From Malaya genurostris (taxonomy: Eukaryota; Arthropoda; Insecta; Diptera; Culicidae): 64,000 bases of DNA. Numbering within the stretch: position 1 is the stretch's first letter; each line of letters opens with the position of its first letter. A model generated the notes under the pieces. That model ran no database searches. It was not told the DNA's origin and saw only the letters and a list, made by a program, of their open reading frames with translations. Of the stretch, positions 53,151 through 63,345 are shown piece by piece. The DNA lies in the NCBI RefSeq assembly GCF_030247185.1, contig NC_080571.1:5329001-5393000 (forward strand), given 5' to 3'. Position numbers and translations under genes: made by a program.

Positions 53151-53500
53151 TTAAAAAACAAGAAGCAATCACTTGAAAAATTCACTTGGTCTGGCATATA
53201 CCATTCGACACAGTTCGTCGAGCTGAGTAATGTCTGTATGCGTCTTGAAGCCGCAAAACAAAAATATGTAAAAAATCTAAACTTGCCCCAAAACTACTCC
53301 AATTGGTAGTCATTGTCAATAGACGGCCAAACAAACTAATTTCGACTTTGCTGGTTTTCGGTTTTTTATTAAGGACCGGAGATTGTAGTAATTTACTCAG
53401 AAATGGATCTCACTCACTTTTCTCGAACCGACTTCGATTATACCGGTTCCCGGACTCCAGTTACTTTTTGGTTTTTCAAGAATCAAAGAAAATTATTTGA
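53150..53500 (-). repeat. Family A partial copy, minus strand
   Basis: Positions 53195-53240 read CATATACCATTCGACACAGT then TCGTCGAGCTGAGTAATGTC, the inverse of the family's 3' region. It is followed by words shared with 52450-52690 (AAACTACTCCAATTGGTAGT, CATTGTCAATAG). Confidence 0.6.
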
Positions 53501-54689
53501 AGAATACCACACATTTATATATGAGAATATGAGAAAGACATCCGGTTTTTTCATTCGGGATCATTTTACACTTTGTACAGCATATTTTGTTTGTTTCTAA
53601 AATCGAATGTATGCCTGTAAAAAAGATCAATAGTACATAAATACTTCTGGAAAATGAATCTTAACTATAATAATTTGAATAATTTTGAATGTATTTGTTC
53701 TATCTCTAGTAGTTTACACAACTGCACCAAACTCCGTCTAGCCTTCGTCTTCCAGGTGAAAACGTCGTCTACGGTCCATAAATGACGACCATGGTTCACC
53801 CAGTTCATTATTCGAACCGGCCCCAGTCGATTGTACTATCCAGAGAGGGTTGCAATCGAAAGTGGAAACTCTTCTCATTGAATAGAACTTCATCAGCACC
53901 AAAAATGCTGCAAAGGGAGAGCTCGGAGTAGACAGCAAAAAACAGCGATCAAAACTTTAAAATGCGTTGTGCGTATTACGGCTGCAACCCGTTTCAATGC
54001 TTTTTTGTATGTTGCCTGATCAACCAGAGACCGGCTGTGAGAGCAAACGAGGAATGATTCCCGGTTGCCAGCCCGTCTCGCAGTGGAAGAAGGGATGATT
54101 CTTTCGGTCGAATATTCGCACCCCTTTGCAGACCGTACATCAGCAGTCAGTTCGATTAGAAGCAGTAGTGCGTGCGCATCTCCTTCCGCGTTTTACTAGT
54201 GCTCGGGTATCAATGCGAAACAATTTCTCGTTCGAAGCACAACCCAAACCACCCACCGCCCATTGCCACCCACACTATCAACGTACGCTGGCTTGGGCAT
54301 AGCCGGGAAAGCTGTTGACGAACGAAAGAGAAAGTATATGTGATTGCCAGACGTTTACTCCTCCACTCCCGTCGATTTCTGGCACGGCAAGATGGCTCCG
54401 GAGCCGGTTGAGAGGGAAAATATGACAACCATTTTTTTTAAATTATCTATATTGGATTACATTCATCTTTAATTGTAGTGTTTTCCATTCATCTTTAATT
54501 GTATAGTGTTTTCCAATAATAATTCATTTAAAACGAATGCAAACAAATATGAAAAACGATTAATAAGCAATCATTGTTTGTCGCGAATGAAATTGTTCCA
54601 CCTTTGTTAACAACAGCGTCCACCTCCACGTTTTGCAGCAGGAATCGAGGTCCGAACGTGAAATGGTAGTAGGCGGTCAGCAGCTAGTG

Positions 54690-54942
54690 ACACTTCATGC
54701 GTAACAGTCAGCTCGCACGAGGAAGCGGTGCTCGCATTGTGTATTTACGTGAGTGAGTGAAAATGGCGTCTCCGGGAAACATTGTGTGATAAATCTGATT
54801 TTTGCTGCAGAGATTTCCGGATACTAATTCCACACTTATGAACTAGTGCATGTGACGAAAGCTTGCCTCGATGGTTTGCTACTGTAGGCGGTAATCTGAA
54901 GGAAAATTGGCTTTTCCATGCCGCTGACTCTGAAAGGTAAAC
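54690..54942 (+). other. Possible first exon of a downstream + strand gene
   Basis: This GC-richer stretch (from about 54600) contains AACAGTCAGCTCG, an initiator-like site, near 54705. It ends with ATGCCGCTGACTCTGAAAG|GTAAAC (ATG at 54919), which reads MPLTLK into a consensus donor at 54938. Upstream there is a short ATGGCGTCTCC frame that could be a uORF. No protein domain is visible, so this is an inference from signals only. Confidence 0.3.
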
Positions 54943-55363
54943 ATTAAACTTTTTCTTGATTCATTGATTGAGGGGAACATTGAATGAATTTGTTTTTCAT
55001 AATTTAGATGTAAATTAATTTCAGATTTAAATTTAAAGTGAAAATGATAAAATTGTGCTCTGTTGGAATCGATAAGCTTCGTGAACTAAAGAATATGAAA
55101 AATTTGAGCGTTGAACGTAGTAAAAACATCTTTTCTGTTAATGAAACAGGTAAACGCATCCATCAGTTCTTTGATTCCAGAAGATCCTCAGACCCTCAGT
55201 TGTCTCAGGTTTTCTAAACTTTGTTAGTGAAAATTTTTCACCTCAGACAGGTGGATTAGTTTTTTAATCGATGTTAGATTTCTTAAGATTTGTGCATCGT
55301 GCTTTAAATGATTAAATGTTGTATCCGAGATATTGAAGTAAATTCTGTATTGGTGATTTTAAC
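54943..55363 (+). other. AT-rich stretch after the possible first exon
   Basis: Nothing was recognised. If the preceding exon is real, this would be its intron. Confidence 0.3.
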
Positions 55364-55637
55364 CAGGCCCGTACCCAGGATTTCATTTAGGGAGGGGCCC
55401 AAAGATTAAAAAATAATGTTACTGAAGATTGCTTATGTACCTAAATCTTGGTGTGCCTTTTACGGGTGTTTTTAACATACACTTTCAATTTTTCCACTGG
55501 AACTGATATTGTATTACATTTCATTACGTTTACTGTCTAAATAACAAGACACATGTCTGAGACATTCTAAATAATTATATGTTTTTGATTTCGGGAGAGG
55601 CCAGGGCCCCTCGAGCCCCCCTCTGGGTACGTAACTG
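55364..55637. mobile_element. 274-bp hAT MITE (copy 2)
   Basis: The same family as 49167-49438: the ends are CAGGCCCGTACCCAGGATTT and, inverted, CAGTTACGTACCCAGAGGGG. The flanks ATTTTAAC (55356-55363) and GTTTTAAC (55638-55645) match at 7 of 8 positions. Confidence 0.92.
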
Positions 55638-56376
55638 GTTTTAACCATAATCTTCGGTTTTTGGTGTGGTCGAAGAATTAATTTTTGCGTTTTTTTGTAA
55701 CGCCACAGAATAAAAATTATGAGCAACTGGTAGTCGGATCCGGATCAAATTGCGGTTTTCAGAAAAATCATAATACCCAATAAGACCAATAAATAGTAAT
55801 AGATTTCAATACAGATTCGATGAATTTTTATGTTCTTCAGATCGTTGCTTCGAAAGACAGTTTAAAATTTTTAATTCCGGAACTGGAAGAAGGATCCGGC
55901 TTCCAGTTTTATAGTACACTAAGGTCTCTTTTTACACGGTACTTTTTCGCACGGTTTTTTTATACACGGCTTTTTTTACACGGATTTCGGAATTAACACG
56001 GTTTTTATAACCTTTTTTATAAATATAAAAAATAGGTATAGAATTCGCTCAAACTTTAGAAAAATTTTCCGAGGCCCGAGACTCTACATCACATTGAGCA
56101 GTACAGTATTTTATACCCATTTAAATAATATAACTCTAGTAGTATTATGATTTACGCCGATGAAATGAGTTTCTTCAGCATAACACATAGTAATACCTTT
56201 TCTAATTTGATCCATTCTATTCATACAACATAAGACATGAGCCATTTAGATTATTTTGATTTTCGCACAACGTGTTTCCTGAGTTTTTATATTTCCGTTT
56301 TTATTGTGAAAAACCTGTTTTAATCCACCTAGTGATGTAATGATGCCTTTCTCATATCAATCATACTATCATATAA

Positions 56377-57299
56377 AGGGTGATTTTTTAAGAGCTTGAG
56401 AACTTTTTTAAACAATAAAACGCATAAAATTTGCAAAATCTCATCGGTTCTTTATTTTAAACGTTAGATTGGTACATGACATTTACTTTTTGAAGATAAT
56501 TTCATTTAAATGTTGACCGCGGCTGCGTCTTAGGTGGTCCATTCGGAAAATCCGCTTTTTTATCGACAAATTTTGTTCAGCGATGAGGCTCATTTCTGGT
56601 TGAATGGCTACGTAAATAAGCAAAATTGCCGCATTTGGAGTGAAGAGCAACCAGAAGCCGTTCAAGAACTGCCCATGCATCCCGAAAAATGCACTGTTTG
56701 GTGTGGTTTGTACGCTGGTGGAATCATTGGACCGTATTTTTTCAAAGATGCTGTTGGACGCAACGTTACAGTGAATGGCGATCGCTATCGTTCGATGCTA
56801 ACAAACTTTTTGTTGCCAAAAATGGAAGAACTGAACTTGGTTGACATGTGGTTTCAACAAGATGGCGCTACATGCCACACAGCTCGCGATTCTATGGCCA
56901 TTTTGAGGGAAAACTTCGGAGAACAATTCATCTCAAGAAATGGACCGGTAAGTTGGCCACCAAGATCATGCGATTTGACGCCTTTAGACTATTTTTTGTG
57001 GGGCTACGTCAAGTCTAAAGTCTACAGAAATAAGCCAGTAACTATTCCAGCTTTGGAAGACAACATTTCCGAAGAAATTCGGGCTATTCCGGCCGAAATG
57101 CTCGAAAAAGTTGCCCAAAATTGGACTTTCCGAATGGACCACCTAAGACGCAGCCGCGGTCAACATTTAAATGAAATTATCTTCAAAAAGTAAATGTCAT
57201 GTACCAATCTAACGTTTAAAATAAAGAACCGATGAGATTTTGCAAATTTTATGCGTTTTATTGTTTAAAAAAGTTCTCAAGCTCTTAAAAAATCACCCT
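56377..57299 (+). mobile_element. DD41D element with 177-bp self-derived inverted ends
   Basis: The arms 56377-56553 and 57123-57299 are inverted copies that I read as 176 of 177 identical. The right arm includes the last 23 codons and stop of the transposase plus the 3' end. The left arm is therefore an antisense copy of it, replacing the original 5' end and N-terminal coding region. The ends are AGGGTGATTTTTTAAGAGCT. The flanks are AT-rich, with TA compatible at both sides. Confidence 0.9.
56534..57193 (+). pseudogene. DD41D (rosa-like) Tc1/mariner transposase, N-terminally truncated
   Basis: The open frame contains the first catalytic Asp in ILFSDEAHFWLNGYVNKQ, the second in MWFQQDGATCHTARDS and the third in CDLTPLDYFLWGYVKSKVY. 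There are 41 residues between the last two, the spacing of the DD41D (rosa) group. The C terminus is RGQHLNEIIFKK. The N-terminal DNA-binding half, about 150 residues in relatives, is absent. The frame opens at a GTG inside the left inverted arm, with no ATG before the catalytic core. The catalytic core itself is uninterrupted. Confidence 0.9.
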
Positions 57300-57561
57300 A
57301 TATAATACTGTGGTATTCTTCAAAATAATTCTCTGCGATTCTTGAAATAATAACCGAAATCGGTTTATTTGACTGATGAAAACTATCAATTGAAAAGGAT
57401 TTGAGGTCGATTTAGAATTTTTTTTAAGGGTTTTTCCCCATTTTCAGTGATGGTATACAATTTTTAACCCACTTCACCCTATATTTCCGGATCCGGAAGT
57501 CAGACCCGAATGAAGTTCATGAATTACGCATGGGACCACAGGACCTTTCATTTGAATCTAA

Positions 57562-57835
57562 TACCGTTTTCGTTTTTGAACCTAGACGCGGGCTACTCTG
57601 ACTCCGAGTAAAACGAACACGTGGTACGCGCCCTAAACAACAACTCATGAAAAAAGAAAAAATAAACAAACTCGGCTGGATGCGTGGTGCGACCCGAGAA
57701 AATTTTCAGAGCGAAACTACGCGATTGGAGTCCGATCTAGAGCGACCTCAGGTTGCTAAAACAAACATATGAAACGTTGTTTGGGCGACTCTGGGCCAGC
57801 TTTCGGGCTGCTCTGATCAATAAACGAAAACGGTA
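57562..57835. mobile_element. 274-bp MITE with TAA target duplication
   Basis: The ends TACCGTTTTCGTTT and AAACGAAAACGGTA are perfectly inverted, flanked by TAA (57559-57561 and 57836-57838). Without it, the family A text GAATCTAAGTTTGTGAAAAT is restored exactly. A 3-bp TAA duplication suggests PIF/Harbinger, although a TA interpretation is also possible. Confidence 0.88.
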
Positions 57836-58799
57836 TAAGTTTGTGAAAATCGGTCGCGCCATCTATGAGAAAAGTTAGAACACATATTTTCTTCTTTTTG
57901 CACATTTTACCCCATAACTCCCGAACCGGAAGTCGAATCCAAATAATATTCAGGAATTTTTTATGGGACCTCAAGATCTTTCATTTGAATCTAAGTTTGT
58001 GAAAATCGGTTCAGCCATCTCCGAGAAAAGCTAGTGCAAAAAACGTTACATACACACATACACACACATACACACACAGACATTTTGCGTACTCGACGAA
58101 CTGAGTCGAATGGTATATGACAATCGGCCCTCCGGGCCTCGGTTCAAAAGTCGGTTTTCACAGTGATTACATAACCTTTCTATATGAGAAAGGCAAAAAC
58201 ATTTTATCAAAAACAAAACAAACGAATACACAAATCTACGGTTTTTGAAATTATTTCGTCAAAATTTCCACGCGGTTTTTTTTTGCACGGTTTTCGCCAT
58301 TAACACGGTTTTATTTTACACGGATTTATTTTAAAACGGTACGTAACCCCCGTGCAAAAAGAGACCTTAGTGTACTGTAAACTGTTTCATTTCAATCTAG
58401 GCTTGGTGAAATCGGCCTAGCCGACTCTAAGAAATCCAAGTGAGTTCTCTGTTAAAGTTTATAACCATTATTTCCAATACTTCCTGAACCGAAAATTGAG
58501 ATTTGGTATAACTAAAGTGAGGTCTATAAATTATAAAAAAATTGAACCAATTTTTGAGGAAATTGGTGCTATTTGTTGATCCCTCAAATGTGAAGTTGTA
58601 ATTTTTACACCAATCGCACTGTAATTACGGAATCGGATCCAAATAAAATTCTACAATTTTCTATGGAGTCTTAAGATCTTTCATGTAAATCAACGTTTGT
58701 GAAAGTCGGCTCAGTCATAATGAATAGTTTAGAAAATTTCGAGAAAAAAAAGTGCCCGAAAGATATGAGATTTTTCTTTCAATTCTGCAGGAATATTTT

Positions 58800-59186
58800 T
58801 TTCTCAAATCGATTATTTTTGCCTTTCTCATATAGAAAGGCTATACAATCACGGCAAAAACCGACTTTTGAACCGAGGCCCGGAGGGCCGAATGTCACAT
58901 ATAAATATTGTGACAAATATTGTCACTCACTTTTCTCGGAGATGGCTTAACCGATTTTCACTTAGATTCAAATGAAACGTCTCACGGTCCCATACGTAAT
59001 ACCTGAATTTCATTTGGATCCGACTTCCGGTTCCGGAATTACAGGGTGATATGCACCAAAAATGTGAAACTTATGGTCCCATACAAAGTTCATGAACTTC
59101 ATTTAGATCTGAATTCTGATTCCGCAATTACAGGATGATATCCACCAAAATGTGAAATTAATGTCACTTAATTTCCTCGACGATCA
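58800..59186 (-). repeat. Family A copy interrupted by the LINE
   Basis: In reverse order it shows GCCTTTCTCATATAGAAAGG, AACCGAGGCCCGGAGGGCCG, GAGATGGCTTAACCGATTTT and GACTTCCGGTTCCGGAATTA. The text resumes at 63874 on the far side of the LINE. Positions 59044-59170 and 63874-64000 are the same 127 bp, with one difference. Confidence 0.88.
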
Positions 59187-59369
59187 GGAATCAGGAATCA
59201 GAACAAATTGGCTCAAATGGCACGTTCCCCTTGATATTTGGAGATTTGTGCCTTGCCATCAATTTGTTTTTAGCATCATTTTCCCGATATATAAGAGGGA
59301 AGGATTGAAAGGAAATGGTAAGGGTTGGACTAGGAGGATGGGAAAAATTGACGACACAAAAACACATAA

Positions 59370-59640
59370 AAGCAGAAGTAAATTCTGCACCCCTAAGGGA
59401 TGCCGAACAATCTGCTGAGGATCACATTTAGTGGAAGCAGAAGTAAATTCTGAACCTCTACGAGGTCCCGAACAGTCCGCTGTTAATAAAACCTCCAACC
59501 CCCGAGAGGATTTGAAGATCTTACAAAAGCGACACCATTCTGCACTCCCGGAAGAATGCAGAACGATTCGCAGTTTGTACGAGCAGAAGTAAATTCGGCA
59601 CCCCCTAAAAGATGCCAAACAATCTGCTAAACCCTATTTA
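59370..59640 (-). repeat. Tandem hairpin units in the LINE 3' UTR
   Basis: GCAGAAGTAAATTCTGCACC, followed by CCTAAGGGATGCCGAACAAT and CTGC, occurs near 59371. Variants lie near 59438 and 59582, and a more diverged one near 59540. Each unit has self-complementary GCAGA and TCTGC ends, plus an internal CAGAAT/ATTCTG-type pairing. Such structured repeats may be recognised by the element's reverse transcriptase. Confidence 0.75.
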
Positions 59641-59694
59641 AGGTAAATACAGAAGGGATTCATTCACTCCAGGAAGAACGATGAACCCTTCTGA

Positions 59695-62600
59695 CTATAG
59701 CTCCTTACCACATTGGGTAAGAAACGAGAGAATATCCTTCAATTTTAGCTCCGCATACACAGACTCAACCATGTATGGAGAACCAAAAACCCGGATACGT
59801 AGCTGCGTCAATGCGGGACAGTTACATATCAGATGATATGAAGTACCATAATCGCATTCACACAAATCACACGAATAATACTCAGCACGTTGAATAGTAG
59901 CCATGTGATAATTGAGTTTGCAATGTCCAGTCAGAGCTCTGACCAGAATACTGCAATGATGCTTGGAGAAATGCAGTAGACACTTTGACATTTTCAGATT
60001 TAAATCTGGTAGAAATGCTTTTGTCTGAGCGCAAGTTTGCAAGCTGCGCCAGTAGCTGGCATGTTTGGATACAGCCCAAGAACGAATCTTGTGCTTTATC
60101 CAACTAGTTGAAAGTGGTAAAGCTGGTTCAGGACCAACGAAATCATTCGTTGCACCAGCTCTAGCCAACTCATCAGCCCATTCATTTCCAGTAATACCAG
60201 AATGGCCGGGTACCCATAAGAAGTAAACAGCATTTGAAATGCTGAGGTCTTCAATTTGAGTTCGACATGCGATCACTAGATTCGACCGTGAGTCATTCGA
60301 ACTGAGTGCTTTTAACGCTGCCTGACTGTCGGAACAAAAATAAATTCGCTTACCACAGATCCTCTGCTGAAGTGCCGATTGTACTCCACACAGAATCGCG
60401 TAGATTTCTGCTTGAAACACAGTACAGTATCTACCAAGTGAATGAGACTGCTCCAGCCTCATTTCACGACAGTAGACACCAGCACCAACACGACCATTCA
60501 ACAGAGAACCGTCCGTATAACAAACTATGTGTTCATCAAGTTGTCGTTCCAGACAACCAGACAACCATTCCTCACGAAAAGGATAGCTCACATTGAATGT
60601 TTTGAAAGGAAAACTGCATGTGAGAGTTAGGTCACTAGGAGCGAGTAAATACTCATCCCACGTAACCATTTGAGACCACAAGCGAGTGTGGCTGGTAGCA
60701 TAATCTAATGGGTTACTGTTCCAAAGCCCTGTAACCTTAAGACGATATGCACAAGATAATGCTTCTTGTTTTAGGAACACATGTAGTGGTTTAATGCACA
60801 GTAGCGCCTCTAGAGCAGCAGTAGGAGTTATCGTGAATGCTCCTGTCATCGCCATTAGGACCATCCTTTGGAGATGATTTAGCTTTGACTGAACTGTCGC
60901 GACTTCTCCTTTCTGCCACCATACAAGACATCCATATGCTAAAATTGGTCTAACAATAGTTGTGTAGATCCAATGAATATATCTGGGTTTGAGTCCCCAT
61001 GATTTTCCAAAAGCTCGTCTACATTGGCCGAAAGCCATGCAAGCTCTTTTAATTCTGAAGTCAATGTGAGCAGACCAATTCAGTTTTGAGTCAAGAATAA
61101 CCCCGACGTATTTAACTTGTTCGACCACAGTGACCTCTGAACCAAAGAACTGCAACGGACGAGCTCCTGTGATTATCCTACGATGAGTGAAAAGAACCAT
61201 TGATGTTTTGCCCGGATTTACAGATAATCCAACCTGACAACACCATTGTTCAACAGATCGCAGGGCTTGCTGCATTAAATCAAAGAGAGTGTTAATGCTT
61301 ATACCGGTCATCAATATATGATAATCGTCGGCAAAACCATAAGTCGGAAATCCAAGGTTATTAAGTTTTCTTAACAAACCATCAGCGACAAGGTTCCATA
61401 AAAGTGGGGATAGTACACCACCTTGAGGACACCCACAGACACTTAGCTTTCTAATCTCTGCTTGCCGAAGCGATGAACAAAGAAGTCGATTGCTAAGCAT
61501 TGCGTGTATCCAATTTGTGATACTTGAAGGTATGCCATGACCACGGGCTGCTTCCAGAATTGAATTGAAAGACACGTTATCAAAGGCACCTTCAATATCT
61601 AGGAAAACTCCCAAGCAAGATTGCTTTTGTGAGAAAGCTTTTTCAATGTTGTACACAACATCATGTAACAGGGTTGTAGTGGACTTTCCACGCTGGTAAG
61701 CATGTTGCATTCCATGTAGCGGATGCAGGCCCAAACTAACATTTCTGATATAGTGATCGACTATGCGTTCCACTGTTTTAAGAAGAAATGAGCTTAGACT
61801 GATAGGCCTGAAACTCTTCGCTTCCTCATAAGTGTCGCGACCGCCTTTGGGAATAAATTTGACAATTATTTCCTGCCAGGCTCTTGGAATATATCCTGTC
61901 GCAAGACTAAAAGTAAGTATTTTCTTCAAAACATGTTTGAAATGTTCATACCCTTTCTGCAGTAACACTGGGAAAACTCCATCCTTTCCCGGAGACTTGT
62001 ACGAAGCAAAACTCTCAACTGCCCATTTGACCGATTCAATCGTCACAACGCTTCGAGCAAGGGCCCAAGAATCGTAACTACCTGAAAAAGTCTCGGGAAG
62101 AGCTGTCGGTGATGGATCCATACATCCTGGAAAGTGAGTGTTAAAAAGATAGTGAAGTACATCACCTTCATCAGACAAGTGTTCACCATCTGAAGTTCTT
62201 AAGAAACTGACATTAAAGTCCTTAGACTTCGAAAGTAACTTATTTAATCTGCTAGCCTCGTTGAGACTAGAGACATTTGTGCAGAGGCTTTTCCAACCAC
62301 TTCGCTCAGACGATCGAAGAGCATTTTTGTAAGCCCTTCGAGCCAACACGAATGCCTCCGACCCATTTCTGCGACGGTGGTTCCAAGCTCTTCTGCATAG
62401 TTTCCTTAGTCTAGCAAGTTCAGCATTCCACCAAGGAGTTCCTCTAGTAGCTCGCACAATCCGAAGTGGACAAGCCTCTTCATATGCTGCAACTATGAGT
62501 GAGTTTGTCTCGTCGACAACATTTTCCAAATCAATTGGGGTTTCAATTGTTGGTTGGTACCCGTAAAATCTAGTCGCCAAGCCCTCTTCATAGAGGTCCC

Positions 62601-63345
62601 AGTTTGTAGATTTGGGATTACGATATGTGATAATATCAAATTTAACGTTTGAATGATCAAAGAATATGTACTTATGATCAGACAACGAAGGTTCGAGCTC
62701 ATCGGAGACGAGCCAATTCACCAACTCATGCGCAATTCTATCAGAGCAGAGAGTTACGTCCAAAACCTCCTCTCTGCCAGATCTCGCAAAAGTTGGACGG
62801 TTTCCTGCATTGACTATGTGCAGGTTTGTACTGCTCACAAATTCCATCATATCAGAGCCTCTCGAATTAATATCTGTGCTGCCCCAAATGATATGGTGAG
62901 CATTTATGTCACTGCCGATTACAAGCGGTAAATCACTTTTGCAGCAGTATGATACAACCTTTTTGAAGTCATCGCTTGGCGAAGGTTGGTTATGCGGCAA
63001 ATATGCCGAACAATAGACATATTTCCTGTCTATGCCATCAGTAGTCATACCAACTGTGACAGCACAAATATCCCGAGTTGTGAGCTCTGATATGAGAGAG
63101 ACATCGAGAGCACTATTTGCAAGTATGCATGCTCGAGGCATTTCTCGTGGATTAGTCATTCCGGTCTTGTTAAAGGCAACAAAGACTGGGTTTAACAATT
63201 TTCCAACGTAGAAGTTTCCCTTTTGGAAATATGGTTCTTGAACCAAAGCTAAAGAAGCTTTACCTTCTTGCAGAAGTCTGGATAGATTCATAGTTGCTGT
63301 ACGTTTATGCTGGAGATTGATTTGTGCTACTCTAACCATTATCAA
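59695..63345 (-). CDS. LINE polyprotein: endonuclease, reverse transcriptase, RNase H
   Basis: An uninterrupted frame of 1,216 residues. The AP endonuclease (about 1-230) has QINLQ (Asn10), QEP (Glu37), GSDINAH (Asp146) and SDH (222-224). The reverse transcriptase (about 495-765) has FLDIEGAFD (motif A, 581-589), CPQGGVLSPLLW (639-650) and the catalytic FADD (671-674). RNase H (about 938-1060) keeps Asp944, Glu979, Asp1005, His1047 and Asp1057. The C-terminal zinc knuckle is C-x2-C-x8-H near 1158-1175. All catalytic residues are present, so activity is plausible. Start codons at residues 1 and 3 are both possible. Confidence 0.94.
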   Translation of the reverse strand: MIMVRVAQINLQHKRTATMNLSRLLQEGKASLALVQEPYFQKGNFYVGKLLNPVFVAFNKTGMTNPREMPRACILANSALDVSLISELTTRDICAVTVGMTTDGIDRKYVYCSAYLPHNQPSPSDDFKKVVSYCCKSDLPLVIGSDINAHHIIWGSTDINSRGSDMMEFVSSTNLHIVNAGNRPTFARSGREEVLDVTLCSDRIAHELVNWLVSDELEPSLSDHKYIFFDHSNVKFDIITYRNPKSTNWDLYEEGLATRFYGYQPTIETPIDLENVVDETNSLIVAAYEEACPLRIVRATRGTPWWNAELARLRKLCRRAWNHRRRNGSEAFVLARRAYKNALRSSERSGWKSLCTNVSSLNEASRLNKLLSKSKDFNVSFLRTSDGEHLSDEGDVLHYLFNTHFPGCMDPSPTALPETFSGSYDSWALARSVVTIESVKWAVESFASYKSPGKDGVFPVLLQKGYEHFKHVLKKILTFSLATGYIPRAWQEIIVKFIPKGGRDTYEEAKSFRPISLSSFLLKTVERIVDHYIRNVSLGLHPLHGMQHAYQRGKSTTTLLHDVVYNIEKAFSQKQSCLGVFLDIEGAFDNVSFNSILEAARGHGIPSSITNWIHAMLSNRLLCSSLRQAEIRKLSVCGCPQGGVLSPLLWNLVADGLLRKLNNLGFPTYGFADDYHILMTGISINTLFDLMQQALRSVEQWCCQVGLSVNPGKTSMVLFTHRRIITGARPLQFFGSEVTVVEQVKYVGVILDSKLNWSAHIDFRIKRACMAFGQCRRAFGKSWGLKPRYIHWIYTTIVRPILAYGCLVWWQKGEVATVQSKLNHLQRMVLMAMTGAFTITPTAALEALLCIKPLHVFLKQEALSCAYRLKVTGLWNSNPLDYATSHTRLWSQMVTWDEYLLAPSDLTLTCSFPFKTFNVSYPFREEWLSGCLERQLDEHIVCYTDGSLLNGRVGAGVYCREMRLEQSHSLGRYCTVFQAEIYAILCGVQSALQQRICGKRIYFCSDSQAALKALSSNDSRSNLVIACRTQIEDLSISNAVYFLWVPGHSGITGNEWADELARAGATNDFVGPEPALPLSTSWIKHKIRSWAVSKHASYWRSLQTCAQTKAFLPDLNLKMSKCLLHFSKHHCSILVRALTGHCKLNYHMATIQRAEYYSCDLCECDYGTSYHLICNCPALTQLRIRVFGSPYMVESVYAELKLKDILSFLTQCGKEL

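Larger units (their letters stand above)
56305..58205 (+). repeat. Inner family A copy, nearly full length with two insertions
   Basis: It runs from CCTGTTTTAATCCACCTAGT (56313) to CTATATGAGAAAGGCAAAAA (about 58179). Inside are ATTTCCGGATCCGGAAGTCA, a second internal unit near 57910, a CACATACACACACA tract and CCCTCCGGGCCTCGGTTCAA. A DD41D element (56377-57299) and a small MITE (57562-57835) are inserted in it. Confidence 0.85.
55917..58372. mobile_element. 2,456-bp TA-flanked TIR element (host of nested insertions)
   Basis: The ends CACTAAGGTCTCTTTTTACA and, inverted, CACTAAGGTCTCTTTTTGCA are each bounded by TA. Sub-terminal direct repeats of ACACGGTTTTT lie at both ends, an architecture like the element at 48966-50033. 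Its own DNA is only about 390 bp on the left and about 165 bp on the right. The centre is an inserted family A copy. It has no transposase. Confidence 0.87.
55720..58750 (+). repeat. Outer family A-like copy split by a TIR element
   Basis: Positions 55725-55914 carry GGTAGTCGGATCCGGATCAA and GGAACTGGAAGAAGGATCCG. Positions 58375-58720 continue with TTTCATTTCAATCTAGGCTT, GGTGAAATCGGCC and a further unit. These flank the 55917-58372 element. Confidence 0.65.

Noticed and set aside
59882..60103. Other-frame open frames inside the LINE, on both strands (59882-62931)
   Set aside because: They are shadows of the 1,216-codon polyprotein.
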